A stretch of 64,000 nucleotides of DNA from CAVRQM01 sp963732775 (GCA_963732775.1 CAVTAR010000001.1:1798001-1862000); one strand, 5' to 3'; counted from the stretch's first letter, positions 1 through 8,587 are shown. Notes: generated from the letters alone by a model not told the origin. Translations and numbers: made by a program.

Positions 1-279
1 GACGGTGCCGTGATCTCCGGCAAGGTGCTGGAGAACAGCGACTACAACTACGGCTTCGACGCGCAGACCGGCGAGTACAAGGACATGGTGGCGGCCGGCA
101 TCATCGACCCGACCAAGGTCGTGCGCACGGCCTTGCAGGACGCGGCCTCGGTCGCCGGCCTGCTGGTGACCACCGAGGCGATGATCGCCGAGAAGCCCGA
201 GAAGAAGTCGGCCGGCGGCGGCGGCCATGGCGGCATGGGCGGCGGCATGGGCGGCGGCATGGGCGACATGGATTTCTGA
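1..279 (+). CDS. groL: GroEL chaperonin, C-terminal fragment
   Basis: The window opens inside this gene; only the last 92 residues are present. They match the end of the 60-kDa chaperonin: the frame opens with DGAVISGKVLENSDYNYGFD, followed by the conserved stretch IIDPTKVVRTALQDAASVAG. The protein ends in the Gly-Met-rich tail (GGMGGGMGGGMGDMDF) typical of GroEL. The assembled 14-mer folds cytosolic proteins together with GroES. groES would be expected just upstream, outside the window. A strong intrinsic terminator follows the stop codon at 313-342, so the operon ends here. Confidence 0.97.
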   Translation, partial: DGAVISGKVLENSDYNYGFDAQTGEYKDMVAAGIIDPTKVVRTALQDAASVAGLLVTTEAMIAEKPEKKSAGGGGHGGMGGGMGGGMGDMDF

Positions 280-312
280 TCCACTCTACGCCTCTGCCAT
301 CGTGTGAAATGG

Positions 313-342
313 GGGACGGACCGCGCAGGTCCGTCCCTTTTT
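313..342 (+). terminator. Intrinsic terminator after groEL
   Basis: A perfect 10-bp stem (gggacggacc paired with ggtccgtccc) closes a 5-nt loop (gcgca) and is followed directly by five Ts. It lies 34 nt after the groEL stop and is the clearest Rho-independent terminator in the window. Confidence 0.9.
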
Positions 343-609
343 CGTGGCCTGCCTTCACCGCGCGGCCCTTGCGCCGTGCCGTGGCACGTTCTAAGTTCAC
401 GGTGTGGTCATCGACGTGGCCATGGCGATCATTGCGGGGACATTGACTTCCCGCCATCATCTGCCCAAATCCCATTGCAATCGCCTTTTGGCTAGCCTTG
501 CTGCGCTCCGTGGCTCTCGCCGTTGCCGGTGCCTTCAAGACCCCAAAGCCCGGTTGTCGGCCGCATCGGGCGCTGTTGCCCGGTGCCCAAGACGGAGAGA
601 CACGCAGCT
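343..609 (+). other. Non-coding region upstream of the first cold-shock gene
   Basis: Together with the terminator this makes a 330-bp gap without a convincing gene. It probably holds the promoter and the leader of the cold-shock gene at 610. A TTGACT at 443-448 resembles a -35 box, but no good -10 follows at the right distance. Long 5' leaders are common for cold-shock mRNAs; whether this one folds as a thermosensor cannot be judged by eye. Confidence 0.35.
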
Positions 610-813
610 ATGGCTATCGGTACGGTCAAGTGGTTCAACACCACGAAGGGTTTCGGCTTCATCATGCCGCAGGACGGTGGCAAGGACGTGTTCGTCCACA
701 TCACCGCGGTCCAGGCAGCGGGCCTGCGCGGCCTCAACGAGGGCCAGAAGGTCAGCTACGACGTGGCCATGGAGCGCGGCAAGGCGGCCGCGACAAACCT
801 GAAGCTGGCCTGA
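610..813 (+). CDS. Cold-shock protein, CspA family (copy 1)
   Basis: A 67-residue single cold-shock domain, the normal length for the family. Both RNA-binding motifs are visible: RNP1 as KGFGFI and RNP2 as VFVHITAV. The start was chosen at MAIGTVKWF because the family begins there and a GGAGAG ribosome-binding site lies about 10 nt upstream; the longer in-frame extension is not conserved. The protein binds single-stranded RNA and DNA and works as an RNA chaperone in the cytoplasm. A nearly identical second copy lies 163 bp downstream on the same strand, so this is a tandem duplication. Confidence 0.95.
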   Translation: MAIGTVKWFNTTKGFGFIMPQDGGKDVFVHITAVQAAGLRGLNEGQKVSYDVAMERGKAAATNLKLA

Positions 814-976
814 CCGCCCCACGTCGAGCCCGGCGCGGACCTTGGCACTCGGCAGTTGCCGCGCCTCGTGAGGCTTCGGCGTGACCGTCGCGCGGTCCCC
901 TCCGGGTCCGCATGAACTCCGCACATCCACCGCCGCTCGCTGGAGCGGCCCCCATTCCGCAGCGGGAGTACCCCAC

Positions 977-1180
977 ATGGCGATCGGCACCGTGAAGTGG
1001 TTCAATGCCACCAAGGGCTACGGCTTCATCATGCCGCAGGACGGCGGCAAGGACGTGTTCGTCCACATCACCGCGGTCCAGGCGGCCGGCCTGAAAGGCC
1101 TGAACGACGGCCAGAAGGTCAGCTTCGACGAGGTGACGGAGCGCGGCAAGGCGGCGGCCACCAATCTCCGCCTCGCCTGA
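977..1180 (+). CDS. Cold-shock protein, CspA family (copy 2)
   Basis: A second 67-residue cold-shock domain, with RNP1 as KGYGFI and RNP2 as VFVHITAV. It differs from copy 1 at only about ten positions (for example NATKGYGF against NTTKGFGF, and SFDEVTERG against SYDVAMERG). The start ATG is preceded by GGGAG. The 163-bp spacer from copy 1 is long enough to hold its own promoter. The family is known for single-stranded nucleic acid binding. Whether both copies are cold-induced is not shown by the sequence; many alphaproteobacterial Csp proteins are constitutive. Confidence 0.95.
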   Translation: MAIGTVKWFNATKGYGFIMPQDGGKDVFVHITAVQAAGLKGLNDGQKVSFDEVTERGKAAATNLRLA

Positions 1181-1262
1181 ACCTCCCTACGACGACGAAC
1201 GCGCGCGGCAGGCGGCCCGGCTCGAAGCGGGGCGTCTGCTGTTCGCTGGCCCGTGCGGGTTC

Positions 1263-1859
1263 GTGTTCGCCGCCCAGGACGTGGCGCGGCTGCCTCCCAC
1301 GGCCCTGCCCGAGGTGGCGTTCGCGGGCCGCTCCAACGTCGGCAAGTCGTCGCTCATCAACGCGCTGACCGGCCGGCACGCGCTGGCCCGGGCGTCGAAC
1401 ACGCCGGGGCGCACGAAGCAGCTCAACTTCTTCGACCTGGGCGGCCGGCTGACGCTGGTCGACATGCCCGGCTACGGTTACGCCGAGGCGGCGCGTGCCG
1501 TGAAGGAAGACTGGCAGGCGCTGATGTTCGCCTTCCTGCGCGGCCGCCCCACGCTGCGCCGCGTGCTGCTGCTGCTCGACGCGCGCATCGAGATCAAGGC
1601 ATCAGACATCGCGGCGATGGACCTGCTCGACCGCGCCGCCGTCACCTACCAGCTGGTGCTGACCAAGGCCGACGCGGCCAAGCCCGCGGCACTGGGGCGC
1701 AAGCAGGAGGAGGTGGCCGGGCTCGCCAGGCGCCACCCGGCCGCCTACCCGTTCGTGAGCACCACCAGCAGCGAGACGGCGGCGGGGATCGCCGAGCTGC
1801 GGGCCGACCTGGCCGCCCTTGTGGAGCCGGACCTCGTCGGAGGAGACCAGCCGGCCTGA
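1263..1859 (+). CDS. engB: Ribosome-biogenesis GTPase EngB/YihA (YsxC)
   Basis: A 198-residue TrmE-Era-EngA-EngB-type GTPase. G1 is GRSNVGKSS, G2 is in the NTPGRT region, G3 is DMPGYG and G4 is TKAD, in the order expected for EngB. The family acts in large ribosomal subunit assembly. The start is uncertain. GTG at 1263 is the first canonical start in this frame, but the frame is open back to a stop at 1134-1136. The residues just upstream (RLEAGRLLFAGPCGFV) look like the usual EngB N-terminus, so a non-canonical start or a one-base error may hide the true start. argB lies downstream, as in many alphaproteobacteria. Confidence 0.9.
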   Translation: MFAAQDVARLPPTALPEVAFAGRSNVGKSSLINALTGRHALARASNTPGRTKQLNFFDLGGRLTLVDMPGYGYAEAARAVKEDWQALMFAFLRGRPTLRRVLLLLDARIEIKASDIAAMDLLDRAAVTYQLVLTKADAAKPAALGRKQEEVAGLARRHPAAYPFVSTTSSETAAGIAELRADLAALVEPDLVGGDQPA

Positions 1860-1905
1860 CTGCCCCGCAAACGCGCTCGCGCGCCGCCTAGCTGTAGGTC
1901 TCGGG

Positions 1906-2415
1906 CTACACCGTGCCGGCCAGGATCGCGCGCAGCAGCAGCAGGTGCTGATGCACGTTGGAACGCAGCAGGAGCGCCTGGCCCACCGTGGCCTGCCCGA
2001 GATTCGAGTCGAACTCGAGATAGGCGCTCTGCAGCCGGCGCAGCTCCTCGTGACCGCTGATCTGCAGCGAAATGAAGGTGAAGTCGACGGTCGTGGTGGT
2101 GAGCATCTGGCCGATGATCGCCTGCTGCGCCGGGGTGAGCGCGGGCGGCGTCGGATTGGGGTTGCTGGTCAGCACGATCGCCGCGGTCTTCTGCTCGATG
2201 ATCTCCTGCTGCGCGAAGTCCACGACCGAGGCGGTGGTGGAGCGGGTCAGGGCGATCTCGCTGATCCGCTTGGCGACGGTGCCGTATTGCAGCGTCTGCA
2301 GCAGCCAGGCCGCGCGCGGCAACGGCGCCGGGGCCGCTGCGGCGCTGCCCGCACGCATCAGCAGGGCCGGGGCCGCCGCGAGACCCAAGGCCCGAATCGC
2401 GTCACGTCTTTCCAT
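1906..2415 (-). CDS. Exported DUF4142-like protein
   Basis: A 169-residue protein. The start was chosen at MERRDAIRALG because an AAGGAG ribosome-binding site sits 7 nt upstream. The N-terminus has two arginines followed by a hydrophobic stretch and an Ala-rich cleavage region (to about residue 30), so it is probably a Tat or Sec signal peptide. The remainder is predicted all-helical and resembles DUF4142, a ferritin-like four-helix fold of unknown function common in envelope proteins of alphaproteobacteria. It is transcribed divergently from argB with 178 bp between the starts. No metal-binding set of residues is evident. Assignment to DUF4142 is by resemblance only. Confidence 0.65.
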   Translation of the reverse strand: MERRDAIRALGLAAAPALLMRAGSAAAAPAPLPRAAWLLQTLQYGTVAKRISEIALTRSTTASVVDFAQQEIIEQKTAAIVLTSNPNPTPPALTPAQQAIIGQMLTTTTVDFTFISLQISGHEELRRLQSAYLEFDSNLGQATVGQALLLRSNVHQHLLLLRAILAGTV

Positions 2416-2593
2416 AGCGAGAACTCCTTCGTTCGATGTGGCCGCATGGCCGGCCGGTGAACGAGGCGCCATGCCTGCCGTTGCCGCGCGTCCGCGGCTT
2501 TGCCGGCCGCTTGCGCGATGTTGATCGGCGGCGGATTTCGCGGTTGCATCGGCGCGCGAGCGTGCGCCACGGCACGCCGGCGGAGCCCCGTGC

Positions 2594-3511
2594 ATGAGCC
2601 AGACGATCGACCCCTTCGACGCGCCGATCCAGGAGAGCGCCGAGCAGCAGGCGCGCATCCTGGTGCACGCGCTGCCCTACATGCGCCGCTATGCCGGCGA
2701 GACCGTGGTCATCAAGTACGGCGGCCACGCCATGGGCGACGAGCGACTGGCCGAGATGTTCGGCCGCGACATCGCGTTGCTGAAGTCGGTCGGCGTGAAC
2801 CCCGTGGTGGTGCACGGCGGCGGCCCGCAGATCAACGAGATGCTGGCGCGGCTCGACATCACCAGCCGCTTCGTCGCCGGCCTGCGCGTCACCGACGCCG
2901 CCATGGTCGAGGTGGTCGAGATGGTGCTGGCCGGCACCGTCAACAAATACGTGGCCGGCCTCATCACCCGCGCGGGCGCGCTGGCCGTCGGCATCTCCGG
3001 CAAGGACGGAGCCCTGCTTCGCGCGCGAAAACTGCACCGCGTGCTGCGCGACCCGGACAGCCACATCGAGCAGGTGCTCGACCTGGGCTTCGTCGGCGAG
3101 CCGGAGCACGTCGACGTGCGGGTGATCCACGCGCTGATGGGCGCCGGCCTGATCCCGGTGATCGCCCCGGTCGGCATCGGCAGGGCCGGCGAGACCTACA
3201 ACGTCAACGCCGACACGGCGGCCGGCGCCATCGCCGGCGCCCTCGGGGCGGCGCGGCTGCTGATGCTGACCGACGTGCCGGGCGTGCTGGACGCCGAACG
3301 CCGGCTGATCCCGGAACTGTCGACCGAGGAGGTCGCGCGGAAGATCGCCGAGGGCGTGATCACCGGCGGCATGATCCCGAAGGTCGAGACCTGCGTCGCC
3401 GCCGTGCGCGCCGGGGTGAAGGCGGCGGTGATCCTGGATGGCCGCCAGCCGCACGCCTGCCTGCTGGAGCTGTTCATCGAGGGCGGGCACGGCACCATGG
3501 TCGTGGCCTAG
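2594..3511 (+). CDS. argB: Acetylglutamate kinase
   Basis: A 305-residue amino acid kinase-fold enzyme that phosphorylates N-acetyl-L-glutamate, the second step of arginine biosynthesis. Visible motifs are VIKYGGHAM near the N-terminus, the Gly-rich VVHGGGPQI loop, NVNADTAAGAIAGAL in the substrate site and MLTDVPGVLD for nucleotide binding. The N-terminal helix of about 25 residues before VIKYGG is the extension seen in arginine-sensitive hexameric ArgB, so feedback inhibition by arginine is likely. The length is normal. The ribosome-binding site is weak. It follows engB and the divergent DUF4142-like gene. Confidence 0.96.
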   Translation: MSQTIDPFDAPIQESAEQQARILVHALPYMRRYAGETVVIKYGGHAMGDERLAEMFGRDIALLKSVGVNPVVVHGGGPQINEMLARLDITSRFVAGLRVTDAAMVEVVEMVLAGTVNKYVAGLITRAGALAVGISGKDGALLRARKLHRVLRDPDSHIEQVLDLGFVGEPEHVDVRVIHALMGAGLIPVIAPVGIGRAGETYNVNADTAAGAIAGALGAARLLMLTDVPGVLDAERRLIPELSTEEVARKIAEGVITGGMIPKVETCVAAVRAGVKAAVILDGRQPHACLLELFIEGGHGTMVVA

Positions 3512-3546
3512 GGCGGCGCGAGGTTGGGTGGGCAGCCGGCCGGCCG

Positions 3547-4434
3547 CTAGCGGCCCTGCAACCGCGCCAGCAGGAAGTCGCGGAACACCGCGACCCGTTT
3601 CGAGTTCCGCAGTTCCTCGGGATAGACGAAGTAGACGTCGATGCGCGGCGTCTTCAGGTCCGGCAGCAGCCGCACCAGGCCGTCCGCCTCGCCCAGCTCG
3701 GCCATGTAGTCGGGCAGCGCGGCGACACCCAGGCCCGACTTCACCGCCATCATCATCGCCTGCAGGCTGTTGACCTCGAGCACCGTGCGCGTGGGCTCGC
3801 CGGGACGTCGCCCCACCTCGGCCAGCCAGTCCATGTCGGAGGCGGGCGGGCGGTAGCTGCCGAACAGCACCAGCCGATGGTCGCCCAGGTCATCGGCCGT
3901 CCGCGGCGTGCCGTGGGCGCGGACGTACTCCTGCGAGGCGCAGACGTGCCAACCGAGGCTCATCAGGTGCCGCTGCACCAGGTCCGGCTGCTTCGGCGCG
4001 TGCATCCGGATCGCCACGTCCGCCTCGCGCATGGCGAGGTCGAGGTCCGCATCGTCCAGCACCAGGGTCATCGTCACGTCGGGATAGAGGTCGAGGAAGT
4101 CGTGCACGCGCGGCGCGAGCCAGGTCGCGCCGAAGCCCACCGTGGTCGTCACCTTGAGCCGCCCGGCCGGCTTCTCGCGGCTTTCCGTCAGCAGCGCCTC
4201 GGTCATCGCGAGCTTGGCGAACACCTCGCGCACGGTCCTGTTGAGGCTCTCCCCCTGCTCCGTCAGGATCAGCCCGCGCGCGTGGCGGTGGAACAGCGGC
4301 ACCTGCAGCGCCTCCTCGAGTGCCGAGATCTGGCGCGAGACGGCGGACTGGCTGAGGTTCAGCGTGTCGCCCGCATGGGTGAAGCTGCCGGCCTCGGCGA
4401 CGGCGTGAAACACCCGCAGCTTGTCCCAGTCCAT
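3547..4434 (-). CDS. LysR-family transcriptional regulator
   Basis: A 295-residue regulator of standard LysR length. Residues 1-60 form the winged helix-turn-helix (WDKLRVFHAVAEAGSFTHAG, then LSQSAVSRQISALEE). The rest is the periplasmic-binding-protein-like effector domain, including VGFGATWLAPRV and a late AALPDYMAE stretch. It lies 42 bp downstream of trxB on the same strand, and this LysR-trxB-lrp arrangement recurs in alphaproteobacteria. The effector and targets cannot be told from sequence. Co-transcription with trxB is plausible, given the short gap and no visible terminator. Confidence 0.93.
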   Translation of the reverse strand: MDWDKLRVFHAVAEAGSFTHAGDTLNLSQSAVSRQISALEEALQVPLFHRHARGLILTEQGESLNRTVREVFAKLAMTEALLTESREKPAGRLKVTTTVGFGATWLAPRVHDFLDLYPDVTMTLVLDDADLDLAMREADVAIRMHAPKQPDLVQRHLMSLGWHVCASQEYVRAHGTPRTADDLGDHRLVLFGSYRPPASDMDWLAEVGRRPGEPTRTVLEVNSLQAMMMAVKSGLGVAALPDYMAELGEADGLVRLLPDLKTPRIDVYFVYPEELRNSKRVAVFRDFLLARLQGR

Positions 4435-4476
4435 GTGCCGGCACTCTCCTCGACCCGCCGCGATGGTGACGGGGCG

Positions 4477-5472
4477 CTACTCCGCCGCCAAGGCCTGCGA
4501 CGCCTCTTGCGCCAGCGAATCGTGCTCCGACAACCATTTCTCGGCTTCCAGCGCCGCCATGCAGCCGGTGCCCGCGGCGGTGACGGCCTGGCGCCAGACC
4601 TTGTCCTGCACGTCGCCGGCGGCGAACACGCCCGGCACCGAGGTCCTGGTGCTGCCCGGCTCGGTCAGCACGTAGCCGTCGGCGTCGACTGCCACCTGGC
4701 CCGCGAACGGCGCGGTCGTGGGGGTGTGGCCGATGGCGATGAACACGCCATCGACCGGCAGCGTGCTGTGGGCGCCGGTGCGCACGTCGCGCAGGCGAAG
4801 GCCGGAGACGGTGGGCGGCGTGCCGGCGCCCAGCACCTCGTCCACGACGCTGTTCCAGATCACCGAGATCTTCGGGTTGTCGAACAGCCGCCGCTGCAGG
4901 ATCTTCTCCGCGCGGAAATGGTCGCGGCGGTGCACCAGCGTCACCTTGCTCGCGTGGTGCGTCAGGTAGAGCGCCTCCTCCACGGCGGTGTTGCCGCCGC
5001 CCACCACGGCCACCTCGCGGCCGCGGAAGAAAAAGCCGTCGCAGGTGGCGCAGGCCGAGACGCCGGCGCCTTGCAGCGCGAGTTCGCTGTCCAGGCCGAG
5101 CCAGCGCGCCTGGGCGCCAGTGGCGATCACGACGCTGTCGGCGAGATAGAGGTCGCCGGAATCGCCGACGCAGCGGAACGGGCGGGCCGAGAAGTCCGCC
5201 GAGACGATCAGGTCGTAGAGCACCGCGGTGCCGACGTGCTCGGCCTGCAGGTGCATCTGCTGCATCAGCCACGGCCCCTGCACCGCCTCGGCGAAGCCCG
5301 GGTAGTTCTCCACCTCGGTGGTGATGGTGAGCTGGCCGCCCGGCTGCATCCCGGCCAGCAGCAGCGGCTGCAGATTGGCCCGCGCGGCGTAGATGGCGGC
5401 GGTGTAGCCGGCGGGCCCGGCGCCGATGATGAGCAGGCGCGTTCGATGGGTGGCAGAGGGCGCGGCCAGCAT
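4477..5472 (-). CDS. trxB: Thioredoxin-disulfide reductase
   Basis: A 331-residue flavoprotein that passes electrons from NADPH through FAD to thioredoxin. FAD-binding GAGPAG is at residues 18-23, the redox-active pair CATC at 141-144 and the NADPH-binding GGGNTAVEEA follows at about 157. A C-terminal FAAGDVQDK completes the FAD site. The start was set at MLAAPSATHRTR because the family's first beta strand begins eight residues later; longer in-frame extensions are not protein-like. It is divergent from the Lrp-type gene at 5603, with a shared 130-bp promoter region. Confidence 0.96.
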   Translation of the reverse strand: MLAAPSATHRTRLLIIGAGPAGYTAAIYAARANLQPLLLAGMQPGGQLTITTEVENYPGFAEAVQGPWLMQQMHLQAEHVGTAVLYDLIVSADFSARPFRCVGDSGDLYLADSVVIATGAQARWLGLDSELALQGAGVSACATCDGFFFRGREVAVVGGGNTAVEEALYLTHHASKVTLVHRRDHFRAEKILQRRLFDNPKISVIWNSVVDEVLGAGTPPTVSGLRLRDVRTGAHSTLPVDGVFIAIGHTPTTAPFAGQVAVDADGYVLTEPGSTRTSVPGVFAAGDVQDKVWRQAVTAAGTGCMAALEAEKWLSEHDSLAQEASQALAAE

Positions 5473-5546
5473 GGGCGATCTCGCGACGTGGGACCGATGA
5501 TATCGGCGTGGCGGGCAGCCGGGGCAAGCGAACGGGCACCCGCCGC

Positions 5547-5576
5547 TTGCGGCATGGCCTTGCCAGCAAGGATAAT
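5547..5576 (+). promoter_or_regulatory. Candidate sigma-70 promoter for the Lrp-type gene
   Basis: TTGCGG at 5547-5552 and GATAAT at 5571-5576 are separated by 18 bp, and the start codon is 26 bp further on. It lies in the intergenic region between divergent trxB and lrp. Assigned by eye from similarity to TTGACA/TATAAT. Confidence 0.5.
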
Positions 5577-5602
5577 GCGGCCGGCATGGGACCTTCGCAG
5601 CG

Positions 5603-6106
5603 ATGAGGACGCACGCGGCAGCGGCCGAGGCCGAGGCCGGCCACACTCCGCCGCACCTCGACGACATCGACCGCCGCATCCTGGCCGAGCTGCAGGACGA
5701 CGGCCGCATCACCAACGTGGAGCTGGCGCGCCGCGCCGGCATCTCCGCACCCCCCTGCCTGCGGCGGGTGCGGCGGCTGGAGGAGGCCGGGCTGATCCGC
5801 GGCTATCACGCCGACACCGACCCGGAACGGCTGGGCTGGCAGATCACCTTCTTCGCCGTGGTCGGGCTCGAGAGCCAGAAGGAGGCGGTGCTGGCCGGCT
5901 TCGAGCGCCTGGTCGCCGGCTGGCCCGAGGTGCGCGAGTGCCACATGATCCGCGGCGGCGGCGACTTCCTGCTGCGCCTGCTGGCGCGGGACGCGGGGCA
6001 CGAGAACGAGCTGACCCGCCGCCTCACCGGGGCGGCCCATGTCAGCCGGGTGCAGACCTTGAACACCATCCGCACCAGCCGCGACCTGGCGGGCGTGCCG
6101 CTCTGA
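5603..6106 (+). CDS. Lrp/AsnC-family transcriptional regulator
   Basis: A 167-residue protein. After a loose N-terminal tail of about 18 residues comes the AsnC-type helix-turn-helix (LDDIDRRILAELQDDGRITN, then LARRAGISAPPCLRRVRRLE), and then the RAM/ActR-like ligand-binding domain from about residue 80 (FFAVVGLESQ, ECHMIRGGGDFLL). Family members form octamers and sense amino acids. It is divergent from trxB. Its target may be its own promoter region or amino-acid genes; the sequence does not tell. The glycosyltransferase starting 11 nt after the stop is probably co-transcribed. Confidence 0.94.
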   Translation: MRTHAAAAEAEAGHTPPHLDDIDRRILAELQDDGRITNVELARRAGISAPPCLRRVRRLEEAGLIRGYHADTDPERLGWQITFFAVVGLESQKEAVLAGFERLVAGWPEVRECHMIRGGGDFLLRLLARDAGHENELTRRLTGAAHVSRVQTLNTIRTSRDLAGVPL

Positions 6107-6117
6107 GGGCTTCGCCT

Positions 6118-7557
6118 GTGGCGCCGGTCCTGGCCCTGGCGCTGCTGACGCTGCTCCGGCTGGCGGTGGCCGGCGCCCTGCCGCTGTCCGCCGACGAAGC
6201 CTATTACTGGGTGTGGTCGCGCGCGCTGGCGCCGGGCTACCTCGACCATCCGCCGATGGTGGCGCTGTGGATCGCCGCCGGCACGGCGCTGCTGGGCGAC
6301 GGCGCGCTCGGCGTGCGGCTGCTGGCCCCCCTGGCGGCGGCGGCCGGCTCGCTGCTGCTGGCCTCGGCCGCGCGCGACCTGCTGCCGGGGCGCCATGCGG
6401 GGGTCACGGCGGCGGTGCTGCTGAACGCGACGCTGGTGCTGGGCGTGGGGTCGGTGACGATGACGCCCGACACGCCGCTGCTGCTGTTCTGGACCGCGAC
6501 GCTGGCGGCGCTCGCGCGACTGCATGCGACCGCCGACGGGCGCTGGTGGCTGGCCGCCGGCGCCGCGGCCGGGCTCGCGCTCGACAGCAAGTACACCGCC
6601 GCCCTGCTGGCGCCCGCCATCCTGGGCTGGGTGCTCGCGGTGCCGGCGCTGCGCCCCTGGCTCGCGCGCTGGCAGCCCTGGGCGGCGGCGGCGCTGGCGG
6701 CGGCGCTGTTCGCGCCGGTGCTGGCCTGGAACGCGACGCATGGCTGGGCCAGCTTCCTGCGGCAGGGCGGGCGCGCGGCCGATTGGCGTCCGGCACGCGC
6801 GGCGCAGTTCCTGGGCGAGCTGATCGGCGGCCAGGTCGGGCTCGCCACCCCGCTGTTGGCCGTGCTGTTCGCCGCCGGCCTGGCGCTGGCCCTGCGCCGG
6901 GCCTGGCGTCGCGACCCGGCGTGGGGGCTGCTCGCCTGGTTCGCGCTGCTGCCGGCCCTGGTGTTCGTGCAGCACGCGCTGGGCGACCGGGTGCAGGCGA
7001 ACTGGCCGGGGGTCTGCTATCCCGCCGCCGCCATCGCCGCCGCCGGCCTGTCGGCGCGCTGGCGCGGCTGGCGCGTGCCGGCGGTCGGACTCGGCGGCGC
7101 GCTGGTCGCGCTGATCTGGGTGCAGGGCATCGCCGCACCACTGCCGCTGCCCCGCGCCGCCGACCCGACGCTGATCCGGCTCGGCGGCTGGGACGGCCTG
7201 GCGGCGCAGGTGGCCGAGGCGGCCGCGCGGGACGGGGCGGCGTTCGTGGCGGTCGACGGCTATGGGCTGGCCGCCATGCTCGCGCGCACCCTGCCAGGCC
7301 GCATCCCGGTGCTCGGGGCCGACCCGCGCTGGCACCTGTTCGCGCTGCGGCCGGCCGCGCCGGGGCTGCAAGGCAGGCCGGGACTGCTGGTGCGCAGCGA
7401 GCGCCTGGCCGGCCCGCCCGATCTGCGGGCCTGGGCGGGCGTCACGCCGGCCGGCGAGGTGGTGCGGGCGCGCGGGGTGACGGCGGAGCGCTACCGACTG
7501 TATCATGTGCTCCTCGCCGCGGCGCCGGGCGCGGTGCTGCTGCCCCATCGACGCTGA
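6118..7557 (+). CDS. GT39/ArnT-like membrane glycosyltransferase
   Basis: A 479-residue integral membrane protein with about ten hydrophobic segments. The first periplasmic loop carries ADEAYYWVWSRALAPGYLDH, the acidic catalytic motif of dolichyl-phosphate-mannose/undecaprenyl-phosphate sugar transferases (PMT_2/GT39, ArnT-like). Such enzymes move a sugar from a lipid-phosphate carrier to lipid A or protein on the outer face of the inner membrane; the acceptor here is unknown. The start is GTG at 6118, preceded by GAGGG, 11 nt after the lrp stop. The next gene begins 9 nt after this stop, so the three plus-strand genes may form an operon. Confidence 0.85.
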   Translation: MAPVLALALLTLLRLAVAGALPLSADEAYYWVWSRALAPGYLDHPPMVALWIAAGTALLGDGALGVRLLAPLAAAAGSLLLASAARDLLPGRHAGVTAAVLLNATLVLGVGSVTMTPDTPLLLFWTATLAALARLHATADGRWWLAAGAAAGLALDSKYTAALLAPAILGWVLAVPALRPWLARWQPWAAAALAAALFAPVLAWNATHGWASFLRQGGRAADWRPARAAQFLGELIGGQVGLATPLLAVLFAAGLALALRRAWRRDPAWGLLAWFALLPALVFVQHALGDRVQANWPGVCYPAAAIAAAGLSARWRGWRVPAVGLGGALVALIWVQGIAAPLPLPRAADPTLIRLGGWDGLAAQVAEAAARDGAAFVAVDGYGLAAMLARTLPGRIPVLGADPRWHLFALRPAAPGLQGRPGLLVRSERLAGPPDLRAWAGVTPAGEVVRARGVTAERYRLYHVLLAAAPGAVLLPHRR

Positions 7558-7566
7558 GGAGGCACC

Positions 7567-8553
7567 GTGCGGCTGCCCACCCATGCCGACGTGCTGGATG
7601 CCGCCGCACGCATCGCGCCCTACGTCGTGCACACGCCGATGCTGCGTCACGCGGCGCTCGACGCGGCGACCGGGGGCACCATCCTGCTCAAGGCCGAGCC
7701 GTTGCAGCGCACCGGCAGCTTTAAGCTGCGGGGTGCCACCAACGCCATCCGCCAGCTCGGCCCGGAGCAAATGCGGGCCGGCATCGTCGCCCATTCCTCC
7801 GGCAATCACGGCCAGGCGGTGGCCTGCGCCGCCGCCTCGGTCGTCGCGCGCGCGACCATCTACATGCCGGCCGACGCGCCGGCGGTGAAGGTGGACGGCA
7901 CCCGCTCCTGGGGCGCCGAGATCGTCCGCTACGACCGGCTGCGCGACGACCGTGTGGCGCTGACGGCCGACTTCGCCGCGCGCACCGGGGCGACGCTCGT
8001 GCCGCCGTTCGACCACCCCCACGTCATCGCCGGCCAGGGCACGGCCGCGCTGGAACTCGCCCGGGATGCCGCGCGCGCCGGGCTTGCCATGGATCACCTG
8101 CTGGTCTGCACCGGCGGCGGCGGCTTGGTCGCGGGCTCGGCGCTGGCGCTGGAGGGGGGCTCGCCCGGCACCCGCGTCTGGGCGGTCGAGCCGGAGGGCT
8201 CGGACGATACCGCGCGCTCGCTGCGGTCGGGCGTGCGCGAGGGCAATCCGCCTGGCGGCTCGGCGCTGTGCGACGCGCTGCTGAGCCCGTGCCCGGGGGA
8301 GCTGACGTTCGCGATCAACCGCACGCGCCTCGCCGGCGGCCTCGTGGTGACCGAGGCCGACGTGCTGGCGGCGATGGCGTTCGCCTTCCGGGCGCTGAAG
8401 CTGGTGGTGGAGCCGGGCGGCGCGGTGGCGCTCGCGGCGCTGCTGGCCGGCCGGCTCGACGTGCGGGGCAAGGTGGTCGGCTGCATCATCAGCGGCGGCA
8501 ACGTCGATGCCGCCGTGTTCGCACGCGCGCTGGCGACGTCCGCGGCCGTTTAG
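7567..8553 (+). CDS. Threonine/serine dehydratase-like PLP enzyme
   Basis: A 328-residue fold-type II PLP enzyme. The PLP lysine is K53 in TGSFKLRGA, with the substrate loop SSGNHGQAV and the phosphate-binding glycine loop CTGGGGLVAGS. A late IISGGNVD completes the family pattern. It lacks the C-terminal ACT-like regulatory domain of biosynthetic IlvA, so it resembles catabolic threonine dehydratase or serine racemase. Start GTG at 7567 has a strong AGGAGG about 5 nt upstream. Reaction: deamination of L-threonine or L-serine to a 2-oxo acid; the exact substrate is not determined by sequence. Confidence 0.9.
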   Translation: MRLPTHADVLDAAARIAPYVVHTPMLRHAALDAATGGTILLKAEPLQRTGSFKLRGATNAIRQLGPEQMRAGIVAHSSGNHGQAVACAAASVVARATIYMPADAPAVKVDGTRSWGAEIVRYDRLRDDRVALTADFAARTGATLVPPFDHPHVIAGQGTAALELARDAARAGLAMDHLLVCTGGGGLVAGSALALEGGSPGTRVWAVEPEGSDDTARSLRSGVREGNPPGGSALCDALLSPCPGELTFAINRTRLAGGLVVTEADVLAAMAFAFRALKLVVEPGGAVALAALLAGRLDVRGKVVGCIISGGNVDAAVFARALATSAAV

Positions 8554-8587
8554 CTGCTGTTCAGGCTCGGCGCGCTAGCCTGCCGTC

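Noticed and set aside
2500..7557. A 1685-codon open frame across argB, LysR, trxB and lrp
   Set aside because: It is a GC-driven open frame; only its last 480 codons (the glycosyltransferase) are protein-like.
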